Source of the DNA: F23-B02 sp963620985
GTDB taxonomy: Bacteria; Bacillota; Clostridia; Oscillospirales; Oscillospiraceae
Reading direction: 5' to 3'
Assembly: GCA_963620985.1 (NCBI GenBank)
Contig: CAVFCI010000006.1
Coordinates: forward strand, 8,157 to 72,156
Length of the DNA stretch: 64,000 nucleotides
In this document: positions 15,271 to 24,100 of the stretch, piece by piece
Numbering within the stretch: the first letter of the stretch is position 1
How the letters are laid out: every line of letters starts with the position of its first letter
Position numbers and translations under genes: made by a program
Notes under the pieces: generated by a model
The model's database searches: none
What the model saw: only the letters and a program-made list of their open reading frames with translations
Told to the model about the DNA's origin: nothing

Positions 15271-16260
15271 TCATTTATTATATTCCTTCAGGATATCCTC
15301 GACCTCGTCGGACGTTTGCTCGGCCTTTGGCTTACGGGCCGGCGCTTCGAGGGTCGGCTCCGGTATCACATCGTCCTGACCGGCTTCAATGACCGTATCC
15401 TCCGCGTCCTCCCCTGCTTCAGGCTCGGGCTCGGGAGCCTCCGGCGCTTCCGGCTCGGCGGGGAGCTCTTCCCTTGCGCAGCGGTTCTTCACGATCAGCC
15501 AGCCGTACATCAGCAGCATCCCCGCCGTTGCAAGGATGATGAGCTCAAGCCCCATATAGCGGCTGTCGGAAAGCGTGGTCATGCACATGAACGCGGCAAA
15601 AAGGCTCAGATAGCAGGCCTTCTGCGGCTCGGGGCGGCCAAAGGCATAGCCCGCGACATAGAACAGCGCGACGATGACGCAGCAGATGCTGATGATCTCG
15701 ATCGCAAACATCCACACGTTGGGGTTGCTGGCGTTTGCCCTGTAGCTTGCGATGAGCCACACGCAGTACATGAGGATGGGGAAGGTCATGAAAACGCTCA
15801 CGAGGCTGGGCGAATAGTGGCTGCGCGAGGCGCTGCATATGAGCGGGAAGCTCAGACCGCTGAGCATTGCCAGCACCGCAATGATCACATACATCGTGCG
15901 CAGGCTGTCGAGCGCGGCGCTCACTATCGTCAGCACACCGCCGAGCACGGCCAGAGCTGCGATCACCCACGCGAAAACGATATATACGAGCGACAGGCCG
16001 CGCAGTGCCTCGCTCATGCCCGTCGGGAACACCGTTTCCGCATCCGTCAGCTTCCTTGTGCGCAGCCAGAGCACGACCGCTGCGGCAATGATGACCGCCG
16101 GAAGAAGAATATTGAGGATGCTGGGGTTTATGAGCCCCGTCTCGGAGTCGCGCGCGACCTGCATTTGCAGCCAGCGGAAAAACGCGCCGAACGCACCGAG
16201 TGCGCAGACATAGCAAAGCATGATGAGCGCATCGTTGGCCTTATTGTTGTTTTTAAGCAT
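15271..16260 (-). CDS. multi-pass membrane protein with acidic cytoplasmic tail
   Basis: I chose ATG 16260 (AGGA upstream), giving 329 residues. About seven to eight hydrophobic helices span residues 10-250, followed by a tail of about 75 residues dominated by E, P and A (PEAPEAPEPEPEAGED). I do not recognise a family. It sits alone between two oppositely oriented neighbours. Function unknown. Confidence 0.75.
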   Translation of the reverse strand: MLKNNNKANDALIMLCYVCALGAFGAFFRWLQMQVARDSETGLINPSILNILLPAVIIAAAVVLWLRTRKLTDAETVFPTGMSEALRGLSLVYIVFAWVIAALAVLGGVLTIVSAALDSLRTMYVIIAVLAMLSGLSFPLICSASRSHYSPSLVSVFMTFPILMYCVWLIASYRANASNPNVWMFAIEIISICCVIVALFYVAGYAFGRPEPQKACYLSLFAAFMCMTTLSDSRYMGLELIILATAGMLLMYGWLIVKNRCAREELPAEPEAPEAPEPEPEAGEDAEDTVIEAGQDDVIPEPTLEAPARKPKAEQTSDEVEDILKEYNK

Positions 16261-16344
16261 AGTATCAATCCTGTACGAATATTTTTGTATCAATTAATAT
16301 TATACTTTTTTAGCTTAACAGTCAAGATGAAAGGTTGATGCCGG

Positions 16345-17310
16345 ATGAAAAGAATACTCTGCGCCGCGCTTCTCATGACGCTTGCTGCCGTGAGCCTGCC
16401 GCGGCTGCTTCCCATTGAGGCCGGCGGGGCGCTTCAAAGCCCCGCGCCGGACAAGACCGCCGAAGAGCTCGCCTCGGACAGTGAGCGCAGCATACGCCTG
16501 CTGTCCGGCGAGGCGGTATCGGAGCTCAGCGTTTTTGAGTACCTTACAGGCGTTGTTGCGGCTGAGATGCCCGTATCGTTCGAGCCGGAGGCACTCAAGG
16601 CGCAGGCAGTCGCCGCCCGCAGCTATCTTCAGCGTGCCATAGCCTCGCCGAAGCATGACGGCGCGGATATCTGCTCATCGAGCGCCTGCTGTCAGGCGTA
16701 CCTGAGCCCCGAGGAGCTGAAGGCAGGCTGGGGAGACAGCTACGATGAGTATTTGGAGAAAATAAGCGCCGCGGTCAGCGCGACCGACGGCGAATATCTC
16801 AGCTATGACGGGCAGCCCGCGCTCACGGCCTTTCACTCCTCCTCCGACGGTGCGACCGAGGATGCCGCCGCGATATGGTCGGAGGTGCCGTATCTCAAAA
16901 GCGTCTCATCGCCCGAGACGGAGGAGAGCGTGCCGGAGCTTACGAGCAGAGTTGAAAGCTCCGAGCTCGATTTCCGCGACACGATCCTGTATCTCAAGCC
17001 GGAGGCGGACATGACCGGCGCTGCGTCGGACTGGGTCGGTGAGATAAGCCGCAGCGCCTCTGGCCGAGTTGCCGATATCACCATCGGCGGCGTTTCGTTC
17101 ACCGGCAGCGAGCTGCGAACGCTGTTTTCTCTTCGCTCGACCGATTTTGAGCTTGAGTACACCGGCGGAAAATTCGTTTTCACCGTCCACGGCTACGGGC
17201 ACGGCGTGGGCATGAGCCAGTACGGTGCGAACACCATGGCCGAAAGCGGCGCGGACTACCGCGATATCCTCTCCCACTACTACCCCGGCACCTTTTTGGT
17301 GGCACATTGA
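16345..17310 (+). CDS. spoIID: SpoIID/LytB-type sporulation lytic transglycosylase
   Basis: The protein has 321 residues. A signal-anchor helix (4-20) is followed by the SpoIID catalytic domain: GVVAAEMP, FEPEALKAQAVAARSYLQRA (the conserved catalytic Glu is in the first part), FHSSSDGATEDA, and the C-terminal GYGHGVGMSQYGAN. In endospore formers SpoIID degrades septal and engulfment peptidoglycan with SpoIIM/SpoIIP. The last two residues and the stop codon (GCA CAT TGA) lie within the terminal repeat of a family 1 element, so the natural C-terminus may have been slightly altered. It may be SpoIID itself or a paralogue. Confidence 0.9.
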   Translation: MKRILCAALLMTLAAVSLPRLLPIEAGGALQSPAPDKTAEELASDSERSIRLLSGEAVSELSVFEYLTGVVAAEMPVSFEPEALKAQAVAARSYLQRAIASPKHDGADICSSSACCQAYLSPEELKAGWGDSYDEYLEKISAAVSATDGEYLSYDGQPALTAFHSSSDGATEDAAAIWSEVPYLKSVSSPETEESVPELTSRVESSELDFRDTILYLKPEADMTGAASDWVGEISRSASGRVADITIGGVSFTGSELRTLFSLRSTDFELEYTGGKFVFTVHGYGHGVGMSQYGANTMAESGADYRDILSHYYPGTFLVAH

Positions 17311-17615
17311 GGCATTACCTATACAGTGACTGCGATATCTCAGCACCAATGCACTGTCAAAAGCTACAGCGCTGATACTCAGTGATCTGCGAGCCGAATG
17401 TGTGCGCAAGGCGCACGGATTTCAATGAGCAGCCTCTCAGTCATTTAGTCGGCGCTTACCAAGCTCTTCAAGGGGAAGGCTTGGTGCGTCGCAGTACTTG
17501 AGTTGCTGCAGCAAACATTATCCTGCACTTGCGGGAGGCGAGAGTTTTTCGGTTTCGTCAGTATTTTACGGTCGGGACACCGCAATAAACGTATAGGTAG
17601 GTGCGTCAATGCGCC
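17301..17615. mobile_element. family 1 MITE-like element, copy B, supplying two stop codons
   Basis: This 315-bp element lies between convergent spoIID and dpaB. Left end GGCACATTGAGGCATTACC and right end (reverse complement) GGCGCATTGACGCACCTACC are inverted repeats. Reading inward, each contains Ala-His-stop, used as the last codons of spoIID (stop 17308-17310) and dpaB (stop 17606-17608). The interior shares GCACTTGCGGGA and CGGTCGGGACAC with copy A. Apart from those ends, no gene lies in 17311-17605. Confidence 0.75.
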
Positions 17616-18181
17616 TCCAAAATAGGTTGGAGCTGTTTGCCTAAGAGGGCAGCTTCGAGGGTCTTATCTATGAGCGAGAAGTCAGAGGCCATGGAGAAGG
17701 GCTTTTTGACGGGATCATCCTGACGGAAGGGGACGAAATAGACGTTTTTGCGGTTCAAAAGCCCCGCAATATTCTGCGCCGAGCCTGAGAGCGCGTCGTT
17801 TGTCGAGAACGCAATGACAAGGGGCTTTGAGTTTCGCAGGTGCGCCTTTGCCGCCATCGTGACGGCGGTGTCCGTTATGCCGTGGTTGAGCTTTGCCATG
17901 GTATTGCCCGTGCAGGGCGCGATAACGAGCGCCTCCATGGGCTTTGCCGGCCCCAGAGGCTCCGCCTCGGCGACAGAGCACACCGGCTTTGCGCCGCACA
18001 GTGCTTCAAGCCTTGCGGCAAAGTCCGCGCATGCGCCAAAGCGCGTATCTGTCGCGGCGGCGGTCTCGCTCATGATCGGGACAAGCTCGTATTTGCCGGC
18101 CAGCGCTTCAAGCTGCGCAAACAGCTTATCATATGTGCAGTAAGAGCCGCATAGGGCAATGCCTACCCGTGGCTTAGTCAT
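17606..18181 (-). CDS. dpaB: dipicolinate synthase subunit B
   Basis: The protein has 191 residues, a flavoprotein-like fold (VGIALCGSYCTYDKLFAQL; APCTGNTMAKLNHGITD) typical of SpoVFB/DpaB. With DpaA it makes dipicolinic acid from the lysine-pathway intermediate in the mother cell, for spore heat resistance. It overlaps dpaA by 4 bp (ATGA). Its last residues Glu-Ala-His and stop are provided by the inverted repeat of element copy B, so the end differs from what the ancestor encoded. Confidence 0.93.
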   Translation of the reverse strand: MTKPRVGIALCGSYCTYDKLFAQLEALAGKYELVPIMSETAAATDTRFGACADFAARLEALCGAKPVCSVAEAEPLGPAKPMEALVIAPCTGNTMAKLNHGITDTAVTMAAKAHLRNSKPLVIAFSTNDALSGSAQNIAGLLNRKNVYFVPFRQDDPVKKPFSMASDFSLIDKTLEAALLGKQLQPILEAH

Positions 18182-19032
18182 GATATCACTCCCATTGACA
18201 CTTTTAATATCCCCGCGACGGCCTCATGAACGGCTCGCGCCGCGCTCTCGGGCGCATAGCGTCCCGGCAGCCCGCGCAGAACGCTCAGCTCCAGCCCGCA
18301 GTCCTCCGCACAGGCCGCATCAAGGCCGCCAGGGGCGGATGCAAGCTCAAGCAGTATGCAGCTGTCCCTGAACGCCCTCAGATCGGCGATAACGGGCGCA
18401 GGCGCGGTGTTTATGACGGCATCGAAGCCGCCGAGCAGTTCCGGCGGGCAGTCGGGCGCTATGGCAGAGCAGCCGAGCTCACGCGCCAGAGCCCGCGCCT
18501 CGGAGTTCTGCGACATGAGGCACAGCGCGGTACACAGCGCACGAAGCTTATTTATCAGAAGCTTCCCTATCCTGCCCCAGCCGACTACAAGGATGCTCAT
18601 ATCGCACAGCGCGGTCTTTGTCTTTTTCATCAGCTCGCTCACTGCGCCCTCGGCGGTTATCGCGGCGTTTCGGGCGGTAAACTCCGCTCGGCGCATATAG
18701 TCGTATGCTTCAATGCCGCGCTGCGTGGCCGCTGCCCGTATCTGCACACTCAGGCCGCCGCCTATAAGCCTTGCTCCGATGCCTGCGCAGTCGAGTATGT
18801 GCTCAATGCGGCAGGGCTGAGCTCCCAAGGGGGCGTTTAAAAGTCCGCGCATATCCTCGGCAGGCACGGGAAGTATCACGGCCTCGGCCTCGACGGGTAC
18901 GGCTGTGCTGCGGCAGCCCGCGGGCAGTTCGGCGTTTTCAAGGCAAAAGCACACGACCTCATGCCCGTCGGCGAGCAGAAGCTTCGCCAGATACACGCTG
19001 CGCTCATCACCGCCGCAAACGAGTATTTTCAT
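18178..19032 (-). CDS. dpaA: dipicolinate synthase subunit A
   Basis: The protein has 284 residues. The N-terminal domain begins MKILVCGGDERSVYLAKLL, and a second Rossmann domain contains ILVVGWGRIGKLL, as in SpoVFA/DpaA oxidoreductases. The strong ribosome site GGAGGTGATGAG precedes ATG 19032. The dpaA-dpaB pair is normally expressed late in the mother cell. No promoter could be assigned with confidence. Confidence 0.93.
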   Translation of the reverse strand: MKILVCGGDERSVYLAKLLLADGHEVVCFCLENAELPAGCRSTAVPVEAEAVILPVPAEDMRGLLNAPLGAQPCRIEHILDCAGIGARLIGGGLSVQIRAAATQRGIEAYDYMRRAEFTARNAAITAEGAVSELMKKTKTALCDMSILVVGWGRIGKLLINKLRALCTALCLMSQNSEARALARELGCSAIAPDCPPELLGGFDAVINTAPAPVIADLRAFRDSCILLELASAPGGLDAACAEDCGLELSVLRGLPGRYAPESAARAVHEAVAGILKVSMGVIS

Positions 19033-19122
19033 CTCATCACCTCCTGTAATGTCATAATATGCGTTGCATAAAATTCGGTGAGATGATAAAATGAAAAAAA
19101 CATATGCTTAAAGAGGTGCGAT

Positions 19123-19953
19123 ATGAGCAGAGCCGACGAGATATTTATAGCAAATTGCAGAGACATACTGGAAAACGGCGTGTGGGACACCGACCGCGAG
19201 GTACGCCCGCGCTGGGAGGACGGCGCTCCGGCGCATACGGTCAAGAAGTTCGGCATCGTGAACCGCTACGACCTGTCTGAGGAATTCCCGATACTGACCA
19301 TACGCAGAACGTTCCTGAAGTCTGCCATCGACGAGCTTTTGTGGATATGGCAGGCCAAGAGCAGCAACGTCAAGGAGCTGCGCACCCGCGTATGGGATGC
19401 GTGGGCGGATGAGACAGGCTCCATCGGCAAGGCCTACGGCTATCAGCTCGGCATAAAGCACCACTACCCCGAGGGCGATATGGATCAGGTGGACAGGGTC
19501 ATCTGGGACTTGAAGCACAATCCCGCCTCGCGCCGCATAATGACCAACATCTATAATCACGCCGATCTGAGCGAAATGGCGCTGTACCCCTGTGCGTATT
19601 CCATGACCTTCAACGTCAGCGGCAATACGCTCAACGCAATACTCAATCAGCGCTCGCAGGACATGCTTGCTGCGAACAACTGGAACGTCGTGCAGTATGC
19701 CGTGCTCACGCATATGTTCGCGCAGGTCGCGGGGCTCAAGGCCGGCGAGCTCGTGCACGTCATCGCCGACGCGCATATCTATGACCGCCACGTTCCGGCC
19801 ATCGAGGAGATCATCGCAAACACTCCCAAGGCCGCGCCGAGGTTCATCATAGACAGCTCGGTGGACGATTTTTACAGGTTTACACGCGACAGCTTCAGGC
19901 TCGAGGGCTATGAATATTCCGAGTTCAAGTCCAAGATCCCCGTCGCTGTCTGA
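19123..19953 (+). CDS. thyA: thymidylate synthase (ThyA type)
   Basis: The protein has 276 residues. The catalytic cysteine is in LYPCAYSMTFNV, folate/dUMP residues are in RSQDMLAANNWNVVQY, and HIYDRH is at the C-terminal third. It converts dUMP to dTMP with methylene-tetrahydrofolate, producing dihydrofolate that folA, 11 bp downstream, recycles. The C-terminus ends in PVAV, the usual small-residue ending. Ribosome site AGAGGTG. Confidence 0.97.
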   Translation: MSRADEIFIANCRDILENGVWDTDREVRPRWEDGAPAHTVKKFGIVNRYDLSEEFPILTIRRTFLKSAIDELLWIWQAKSSNVKELRTRVWDAWADETGSIGKAYGYQLGIKHHYPEGDMDQVDRVIWDLKHNPASRRIMTNIYNHADLSEMALYPCAYSMTFNVSGNTLNAILNQRSQDMLAANNWNVVQYAVLTHMFAQVAGLKAGELVHVIADAHIYDRHVPAIEEIIANTPKAAPRFIIDSSVDDFYRFTRDSFRLEGYEYSEFKSKIPVAV

Positions 19954-19964
19954 AAGGAAGGAAC

Positions 19965-20444
19965 ATGGACGCAATAGTTGCCGTCTATTCCGATTGGGGG
20001 ATAGGCGCGAACGGCACCCAGCCGGTAGTTCTGAAGGCCGACCGGCAGCATTTTGTCGAGCTCACACGCGGCAGAACGGTCATCGTCGGGCGCCGCACCC
20101 TTGCCGATTTCCCCTGCGGCAGGCCGCTCAAGGGGCGCAGGAACATTATCCTCACGCGGCAGGATATAAGCATTGACGGAGCGGAAACGGCGCACAGCGC
20201 CGAGGAAGCCGCCGCAATGTGCGCAGGCGACGCGATGGTGCTCGGCGGTCAGAGCGTTTTCCGCGATATGATGCCGTATCTTGACCGCGTTTTCGTCACA
20301 AAAATAAACAGCTGCCCATATTCGGACAGTTTTTTTGAAAACCTCGACGCAGCGGACGGCTGGCGGATCGAAAGCCGGAGCGAGACTCTGCGCGAGGGGG
20401 ATATCGAATACTGCTTTGTTTGCTACGAAAGGATTAAGCCATGA
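19965..20444 (+). CDS. folA: dihydrofolate reductase
   Basis: The protein has 159 residues, standard length. GIGANG opens the active site; the acidic residue in LKADRQHF fits the catalytic Asp position; RTVIVGRRTLADFP and MVLGGQSVFRDMMP bind NADPH. The usual LPW after the first motif is replaced by TQPVVL, which is unusual near the Met20 loop. It is in an operon with thyA, and the downstream lipoprotein overlaps it by 4 bp. Confidence 0.9.
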   Translation: MDAIVAVYSDWGIGANGTQPVVLKADRQHFVELTRGRTVIVGRRTLADFPCGRPLKGRRNIILTRQDISIDGAETAHSAEEAAAMCAGDAMVLGGQSVFRDMMPYLDRVFVTKINSCPYSDSFFENLDAADGWRIESRSETLREGDIEYCFVCYERIKP

Positions 20445-21034
20445 AAAAGAGATTTACCGCGCTCATGCTGCTGATGCTCATGCTGCTTGCCGCCTGCGGC
20501 GAGGATACGCCGGCGGAAACGCCCGCGCCCTCGGCCGTGATCCTCTCAAAGGGCGACAATTACGTCATAACAGAGGAGCACACCAGCGGCGTCACCAAGT
20601 ACTGCTACACGATAACGGACAATGACGGGAACGAGATAGAAAGCGCCATCTGCTCGCAGCAGCCGCACGCTGCCGTCATAAACGACGATCTGCTCGGCGT
20701 GAGGTTCTATGTCAACGACAAGACCTTCTGCCGCTATTACGATCTTGAAAACAGCCGCGCCTCCGAGTCGTTCTTCAACGCCTTCTGGGATAACGGCAGG
20801 CTCGTGGCCTATCACGACTATAACAACGGCCATCGCATGATGGTGCGCGATATGTTCGATGAAAACGGCTATTATTACGAGCTGGATCTCGACATTCAGT
20901 CGCTGTCTATAAGCGTCAGCTCCTGCGAGCAGGACGAGGAAACGGGCGAGTTGACGGTAAAATACACCTACGGCGACGGCGGCACGGAGTACAGCGCAAC
21001 GCTCCCGACAAGGCAGACAGAGCAAGCCGAATAG
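20441..21034 (+). CDS. lipoprotein of unknown function
   Basis: The protein has 197 residues. The signal sequence ends in the lipobox LLAAC (Cys about 19), followed by a proline-rich linker and a beta-rich domain (TITDNDGNEIESAIC and similar) that I do not recognise. It starts inside the folA stop (ATGA), so it is translated with thyA-folA, although a link to folate metabolism is not obvious. Confidence 0.85.
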   Translation: MKKRFTALMLLMLMLLAACGEDTPAETPAPSAVILSKGDNYVITEEHTSGVTKYCYTITDNDGNEIESAICSQQPHAAVINDDLLGVRFYVNDKTFCRYYDLENSRASESFFNAFWDNGRLVAYHDYNNGHRMMVRDMFDENGYYYELDLDIQSLSISVSSCEQDEETGELTVKYTYGDGGTEYSATLPTRQTEQAE

Positions 21035-21040
21035 GTTCAA

Positions 21041-21076
21041 AGCAAAAGCTCAGGTCGATCGGCCTGAGCTTTTGCT
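21041..21076. terminator. bidirectional terminator between the lipoprotein gene and greA
   Basis: AGCAAAAGCTCAGG and its exact complement around an 8-nt loop, serving both convergent genes. Confidence 0.85.
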
Positions 21077-21580
21077 TTAATACTGCAATATCGGTGCCGA
21101 GCCGTCGTCCTCGGCCTTTGTGATGCTTTTTATGACGGCTTCGTAGCTGTAGTTATCGTTTACATACACCGTGATGCGGTCGCCGGCCTTTTTGCCGAGC
21201 ACAGCTCTGCCAAAGGGCGACTCGCGGCTTATGAGCCCCTTCAGAGGGTCTGTGCGTATCGTCGTCACGACCTGAATGACGTTTGTCTCGTCGTCCTCGG
21301 GTATGTATATCTCGACCTTATCGTAAAGCCCCACCTCGTCGGCAGCGGAGTCCGAGTCGATGATGTGCGCCGACTTTATCATGTTCTCGAGGTATCGGAT
21401 GCGGCTGGCGTTGCGGTTTTTCGCACGCTTTGCCTCCTTATACTCGAAGTTCTCGCTCAGGTCGCCGAAGGCGCGGGTGCGCTTGACCTCCTCGATGAGC
21501 TCCGGCATGAGCTCCAGCCTGCGGTGGTCGAGCTCTGCCTGCATTTTTGCAATATCCTGTTTTGTCAGATCGTCATGCAT
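21077..21580 (-). CDS. greA: transcription elongation factor GreA
   Basis: The protein has 167 residues. An N-terminal coiled coil (about 1-78) with the tip LSENFEYKEAK carries the acidic residues that stimulate RNA polymerase transcript cleavage, followed by an FKBP-like C-terminal domain (SPFGRAVLGKKAGD). It rescues backtracked polymerase. It lies downstream of rplQ but beyond a terminator, so it is probably a separate transcript or receives read-through. Confidence 0.95.
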   Translation of the reverse strand: MHDDLTKQDIAKMQAELDHRRLELMPELIEEVKRTRAFGDLSENFEYKEAKRAKNRNASRIRYLENMIKSAHIIDSDSAADEVGLYDKVEIYIPEDDETNVIQVVTTIRTDPLKGLISRESPFGRAVLGKKAGDRITVYVNDNYSYEAVIKSITKAEDDGSAPILQY

Positions 21581-21600
21581 GATTAATCCTCTAACGCCGA

Positions 21601-21626
21601 AAGCACCCCGAAAAAACGGGGTGCTT
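21601..21626 (-). terminator. end of the S10-spc-alpha ribosomal operon
   Basis: AAGCACCCCG / CGGGGTGCTT with a 6-nt loop and flanking T-run, 20 bp after the rplQ stop. Confidence 0.85.
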
Positions 21627-21645
21627 TACTTTGTTTATATGCTGA

Positions 21646-21987
21646 TCAGACCAGCTCGATGACTGCCATCTCGGCTGCGTCGCCGCGGCGGGGTCCGATG
21701 CGGGTGATGCGGGTGTAGCCGCCGTTGCGGTCGGCGTACTTAACGCTCAGCTCGTCAAAGGTCTTCTTTGCAACGTCTTCGCGTGTGATGAAGGCCAGCG
21801 CCTGACGGTATGCGGGCAGATCCTTTTTCTTGCCGAGGCTTATCATTTTCTCGGCCATGGGAGCGATCTCTTTGGCGCGGGTGACGGTAGTCTCCATGCG
21901 GCCCTTGTCGAGCAGATCGGTGACCTGCTGACGGAGCATTGCCATACGCTGATCGGTCGTCTTGCCGAGCTTTCTTGTTCCGGGCAT
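21646..21987 (-). CDS. rplQ: ribosomal protein L17
   Basis: The protein has 113 residues. MPGTRKLGKTTDQRMAMLRQ is the standard L17 N-terminus. It is a large-subunit protein at the exit-tunnel side. It is the last gene of the long ribosomal array, 24 bp after rpoA. Confidence 0.98.
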   Translation of the reverse strand: MPGTRKLGKTTDQRMAMLRQQVTDLLDKGRMETTVTRAKEIAPMAEKMISLGKKKDLPAYRQALAFITREDVAKKTFDELSVKYADRNGGYTRITRIGPRRGDAAEMAVIELV

Positions 21988-22011
21988 TTCGGTGTTTCCT
22001 CCTTGTTAGAG

Positions 22012-22962
22012 TTAGTTGTTGTCCTCGTCCGCGAGAGACAGTCCCATCATGGCGAGCTTGTGCTCGACCTCCTCGAGGGACTTGCGGCCAAGGTTACGGA
22101 CCTTTATCATCTCGTCCTGAGTCTTGGAGATGAGGTCCTCAACAGTGTTGATGTTTGCTCGTTTGAGGCAGTTGAAGCTTCTCACGGACAGATCGAGCTC
22201 CTCGATGGTCATCTCGAGCACCTTATCACGCTGAGTTTCGGTCTTTTCGACAACGGTCGGACGGCTGCCGACTGCATCGGACAGATCGGTGAACAGTGTG
22301 AAGTGGTCGCAAAGTATCTTTGCGCCGAGGGAGACTGCATCACGGGCTGTGATGGTCTTGTCCGTCAACACCTCGATCGTCAGCTTGTCAAAGTCGGTCT
22401 GATTGCCCACACGGGTATTCTCGACCGAGAAATTGACCTTCAGGACGGGTGTGTAGATAGAATCAACGGGGATGGTCCCGATTGCGGTTTGGGCCGTTTT
22501 GTTCTTGCTTGCAGATACATAGCCCCTGCCGTGATCGAAGGTAAGCTCCATGGAGAGCGCACCGTCAGGTCCGAGGGTAGCTATGGGCTGCTCCGGGTTG
22601 AGGATCTCGACCTCGGCGTCTGCCTTGATGTCGCCGGCGGTGACAACGCCTTCGCCGACGGCCTCGATATAGACGGTCTTGGGCTCCTCGGAGTGGAGAC
22701 GGGCGTTGATCTTCTTAACGTTAAGAACGATCTCGGTCACATCCTCCTTGACACCGGGGATGGTCGAAAACTCGTGCTGCACGCCTGCGATCTTGATCGA
22801 GGTGGCGGCGGTACCGGGGAGTGAGGACAATAAGACCCTGCGCAGAGAGTTACCAAGTGTCGTGCCGTAGCCGCGCTCCAGCGGCTCGATGATGTACTTG
22901 CCATAGGAGCTGTCTGTCGGAGTTTCAATGCACTCTATACGCGGCTTTTCTATTTCGATCAT
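22012..22962 (-). CDS. rpoA: RNA polymerase subunit alpha
   Basis: The protein has 316 residues. The N-terminal dimerisation domain (ERGYGTTLGNSLRRVLLSSL) and C-terminal DNA- and activator-binding domain (LDLSVRSFNCLKRANINTVE) are joined by a short linker. Standard position between rpsD and rplQ. Confidence 0.98.
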   Translation of the reverse strand: MIEIEKPRIECIETPTDSSYGKYIIEPLERGYGTTLGNSLRRVLLSSLPGTAATSIKIAGVQHEFSTIPGVKEDVTEIVLNVKKINARLHSEEPKTVYIEAVGEGVVTAGDIKADAEVEILNPEQPIATLGPDGALSMELTFDHGRGYVSASKNKTAQTAIGTIPVDSIYTPVLKVNFSVENTRVGNQTDFDKLTIEVLTDKTITARDAVSLGAKILCDHFTLFTDLSDAVGSRPTVVEKTETQRDKVLEMTIEELDLSVRSFNCLKRANINTVEDLISKTQDEMIKVRNLGRKSLEEVEHKLAMMGLSLADEDNN

Positions 22963-23043
22963 ATTAAATATAACCCTCCTTATTAAGTTCGGCGCATATT
23001 TGCGCCCTGAGTTTTGTCAGCTTACCAATTGAGGGTATCTGTA

Positions 23044-23667
23044 TTACTTGGAGTACAACTCGACGATGAGGCGCTCCTCGATGGGGAGGTCGATATCATC
23101 GCGTGCGGGCACTGCGACGACCTTTGCGATCATGTTGTTTGCGTCGTACTCAAGCCACTTGGGTGCGGGACGTGAGCTGTTTGCCTCAACATTGGCCTTG
23201 ATCTTCTCAAGACCGCGGCTGCTCTCTTTCAGAGTAATGACCATGCCGGGCTTTACCTGATAGCTGGGGATGTTGACCTTGCGGCCATTTACGGTGAAGT
23301 GACCGTGGCTGACCATCTGACGTGCTTCGGCGCGGCTCATTGCAAAGCCGAGGCGGTACACGACGTTGTCCAGACGGCACTCGAGGATGCTCAGGAGGTT
23401 TTCGCCGGTCTTGCCGGAACGGCGCTCTGCCATCTCATAGTAGCTGCGGAACTGACTCTCAAGAACGCCGTAGTATCTCTTTGCCTTCTGCTTCTCACGA
23501 AGCTGCATACCGTACTCGGAGCTCTTGCTGCGGCCCTGGCCGTGCTGGCCGGGCGCATAGGATCTGTTCTCAAGTGCGCACTTGGTGTAGCAGCGGTCGC
23601 CCTTCAGGAAGAGCTTCTGACCTTCTCTGCGGCACAGGCGGCAGACTGCTTCAGTATATCTTGCCAT
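23044..23667 (-). CDS. rpsD: ribosomal protein S4, zinc-binding form
   Basis: The protein has 207 residues. The N-terminal zinc knuckle is complete (CRLC about 9-12 and C..KC about 26-31), so this is the C-plus form. The S4 RNA-binding domain spans about 95-160. It is a 16S primary binder and, in Firmicutes, often an autoregulator. Here it lies within the alpha operon rather than as a separate unit. Confidence 0.98.
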   Translation of the reverse strand: MARYTEAVCRLCRREGQKLFLKGDRCYTKCALENRSYAPGQHGQGRSKSSEYGMQLREKQKAKRYYGVLESQFRSYYEMAERRSGKTGENLLSILECRLDNVVYRLGFAMSRAEARQMVSHGHFTVNGRKVNIPSYQVKPGMVITLKESSRGLEKIKANVEANSSRPAPKWLEYDANNMIAKVVAVPARDDIDLPIEERLIVELYSK

Positions 23668-23686
23668 TTGTCTTTCCCTCCTTCAA

Positions 23687-24085
23687 TTAGACACGACGAC
23701 GTTTCGGAGGACGGCAGCCATTGTGAGGAATGGGGGTAACGTCCTTGATCATCGTAACTTCAAGACCCGCAGTCTGCAGAGCGCGGATAGCTGCCTCTCT
23801 GCCCGAGCCGGGACCCTTGACGAACACTTCGACGGTCTTCAGACCATGCTCCATGGCTGCCTTTGCGGCAGTCTCTGCTGCGGTCTGAGCTGCGAAGGGG
23901 GTAGACTTTCTGCTGCCACGGAAGCCCATGCCGCCGGCAGATGCCCAGGAAAGTGCGTTGCCCTGAGTGTCGGTGATGGTTACCATGGTGTTATTGAAGG
24001 AAGAGCTGATATGAACCTGACCCTTTTCAATGTTCTTACGCTCTCTGCGGCGTGTTCTGACTTTTTTCTTTGCATTTGCTGCCAT
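23687..24085 (-). CDS. rpsK: ribosomal protein S11
   Basis: The protein has 132 residues. HISSSFNNTMVTITDTQGN and the C-terminal PHNGCRPPKRRRV are diagnostic. It is part of the small-subunit platform next to the mRNA exit. Ribosome site and spacing as for neighbouring r-protein genes. Confidence 0.98.
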   Translation of the reverse strand: MAANAKKKVRTRRRERKNIEKGQVHISSSFNNTMVTITDTQGNALSWASAGGMGFRGSRKSTPFAAQTAAETAAKAAMEHGLKTVEVFVKGPGSGREAAIRALQTAGLEVTMIKDVTPIPHNGCRPPKRRRV

Positions 24086-24100
24086 AATTCATATCCCTCC

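Noticed and set aside
17606..18181. dpaB as a truncated pseudogene because of the element at its end
   Set aside because: Length (191 residues) and all internal motifs are normal; only the last three residues come from the element.
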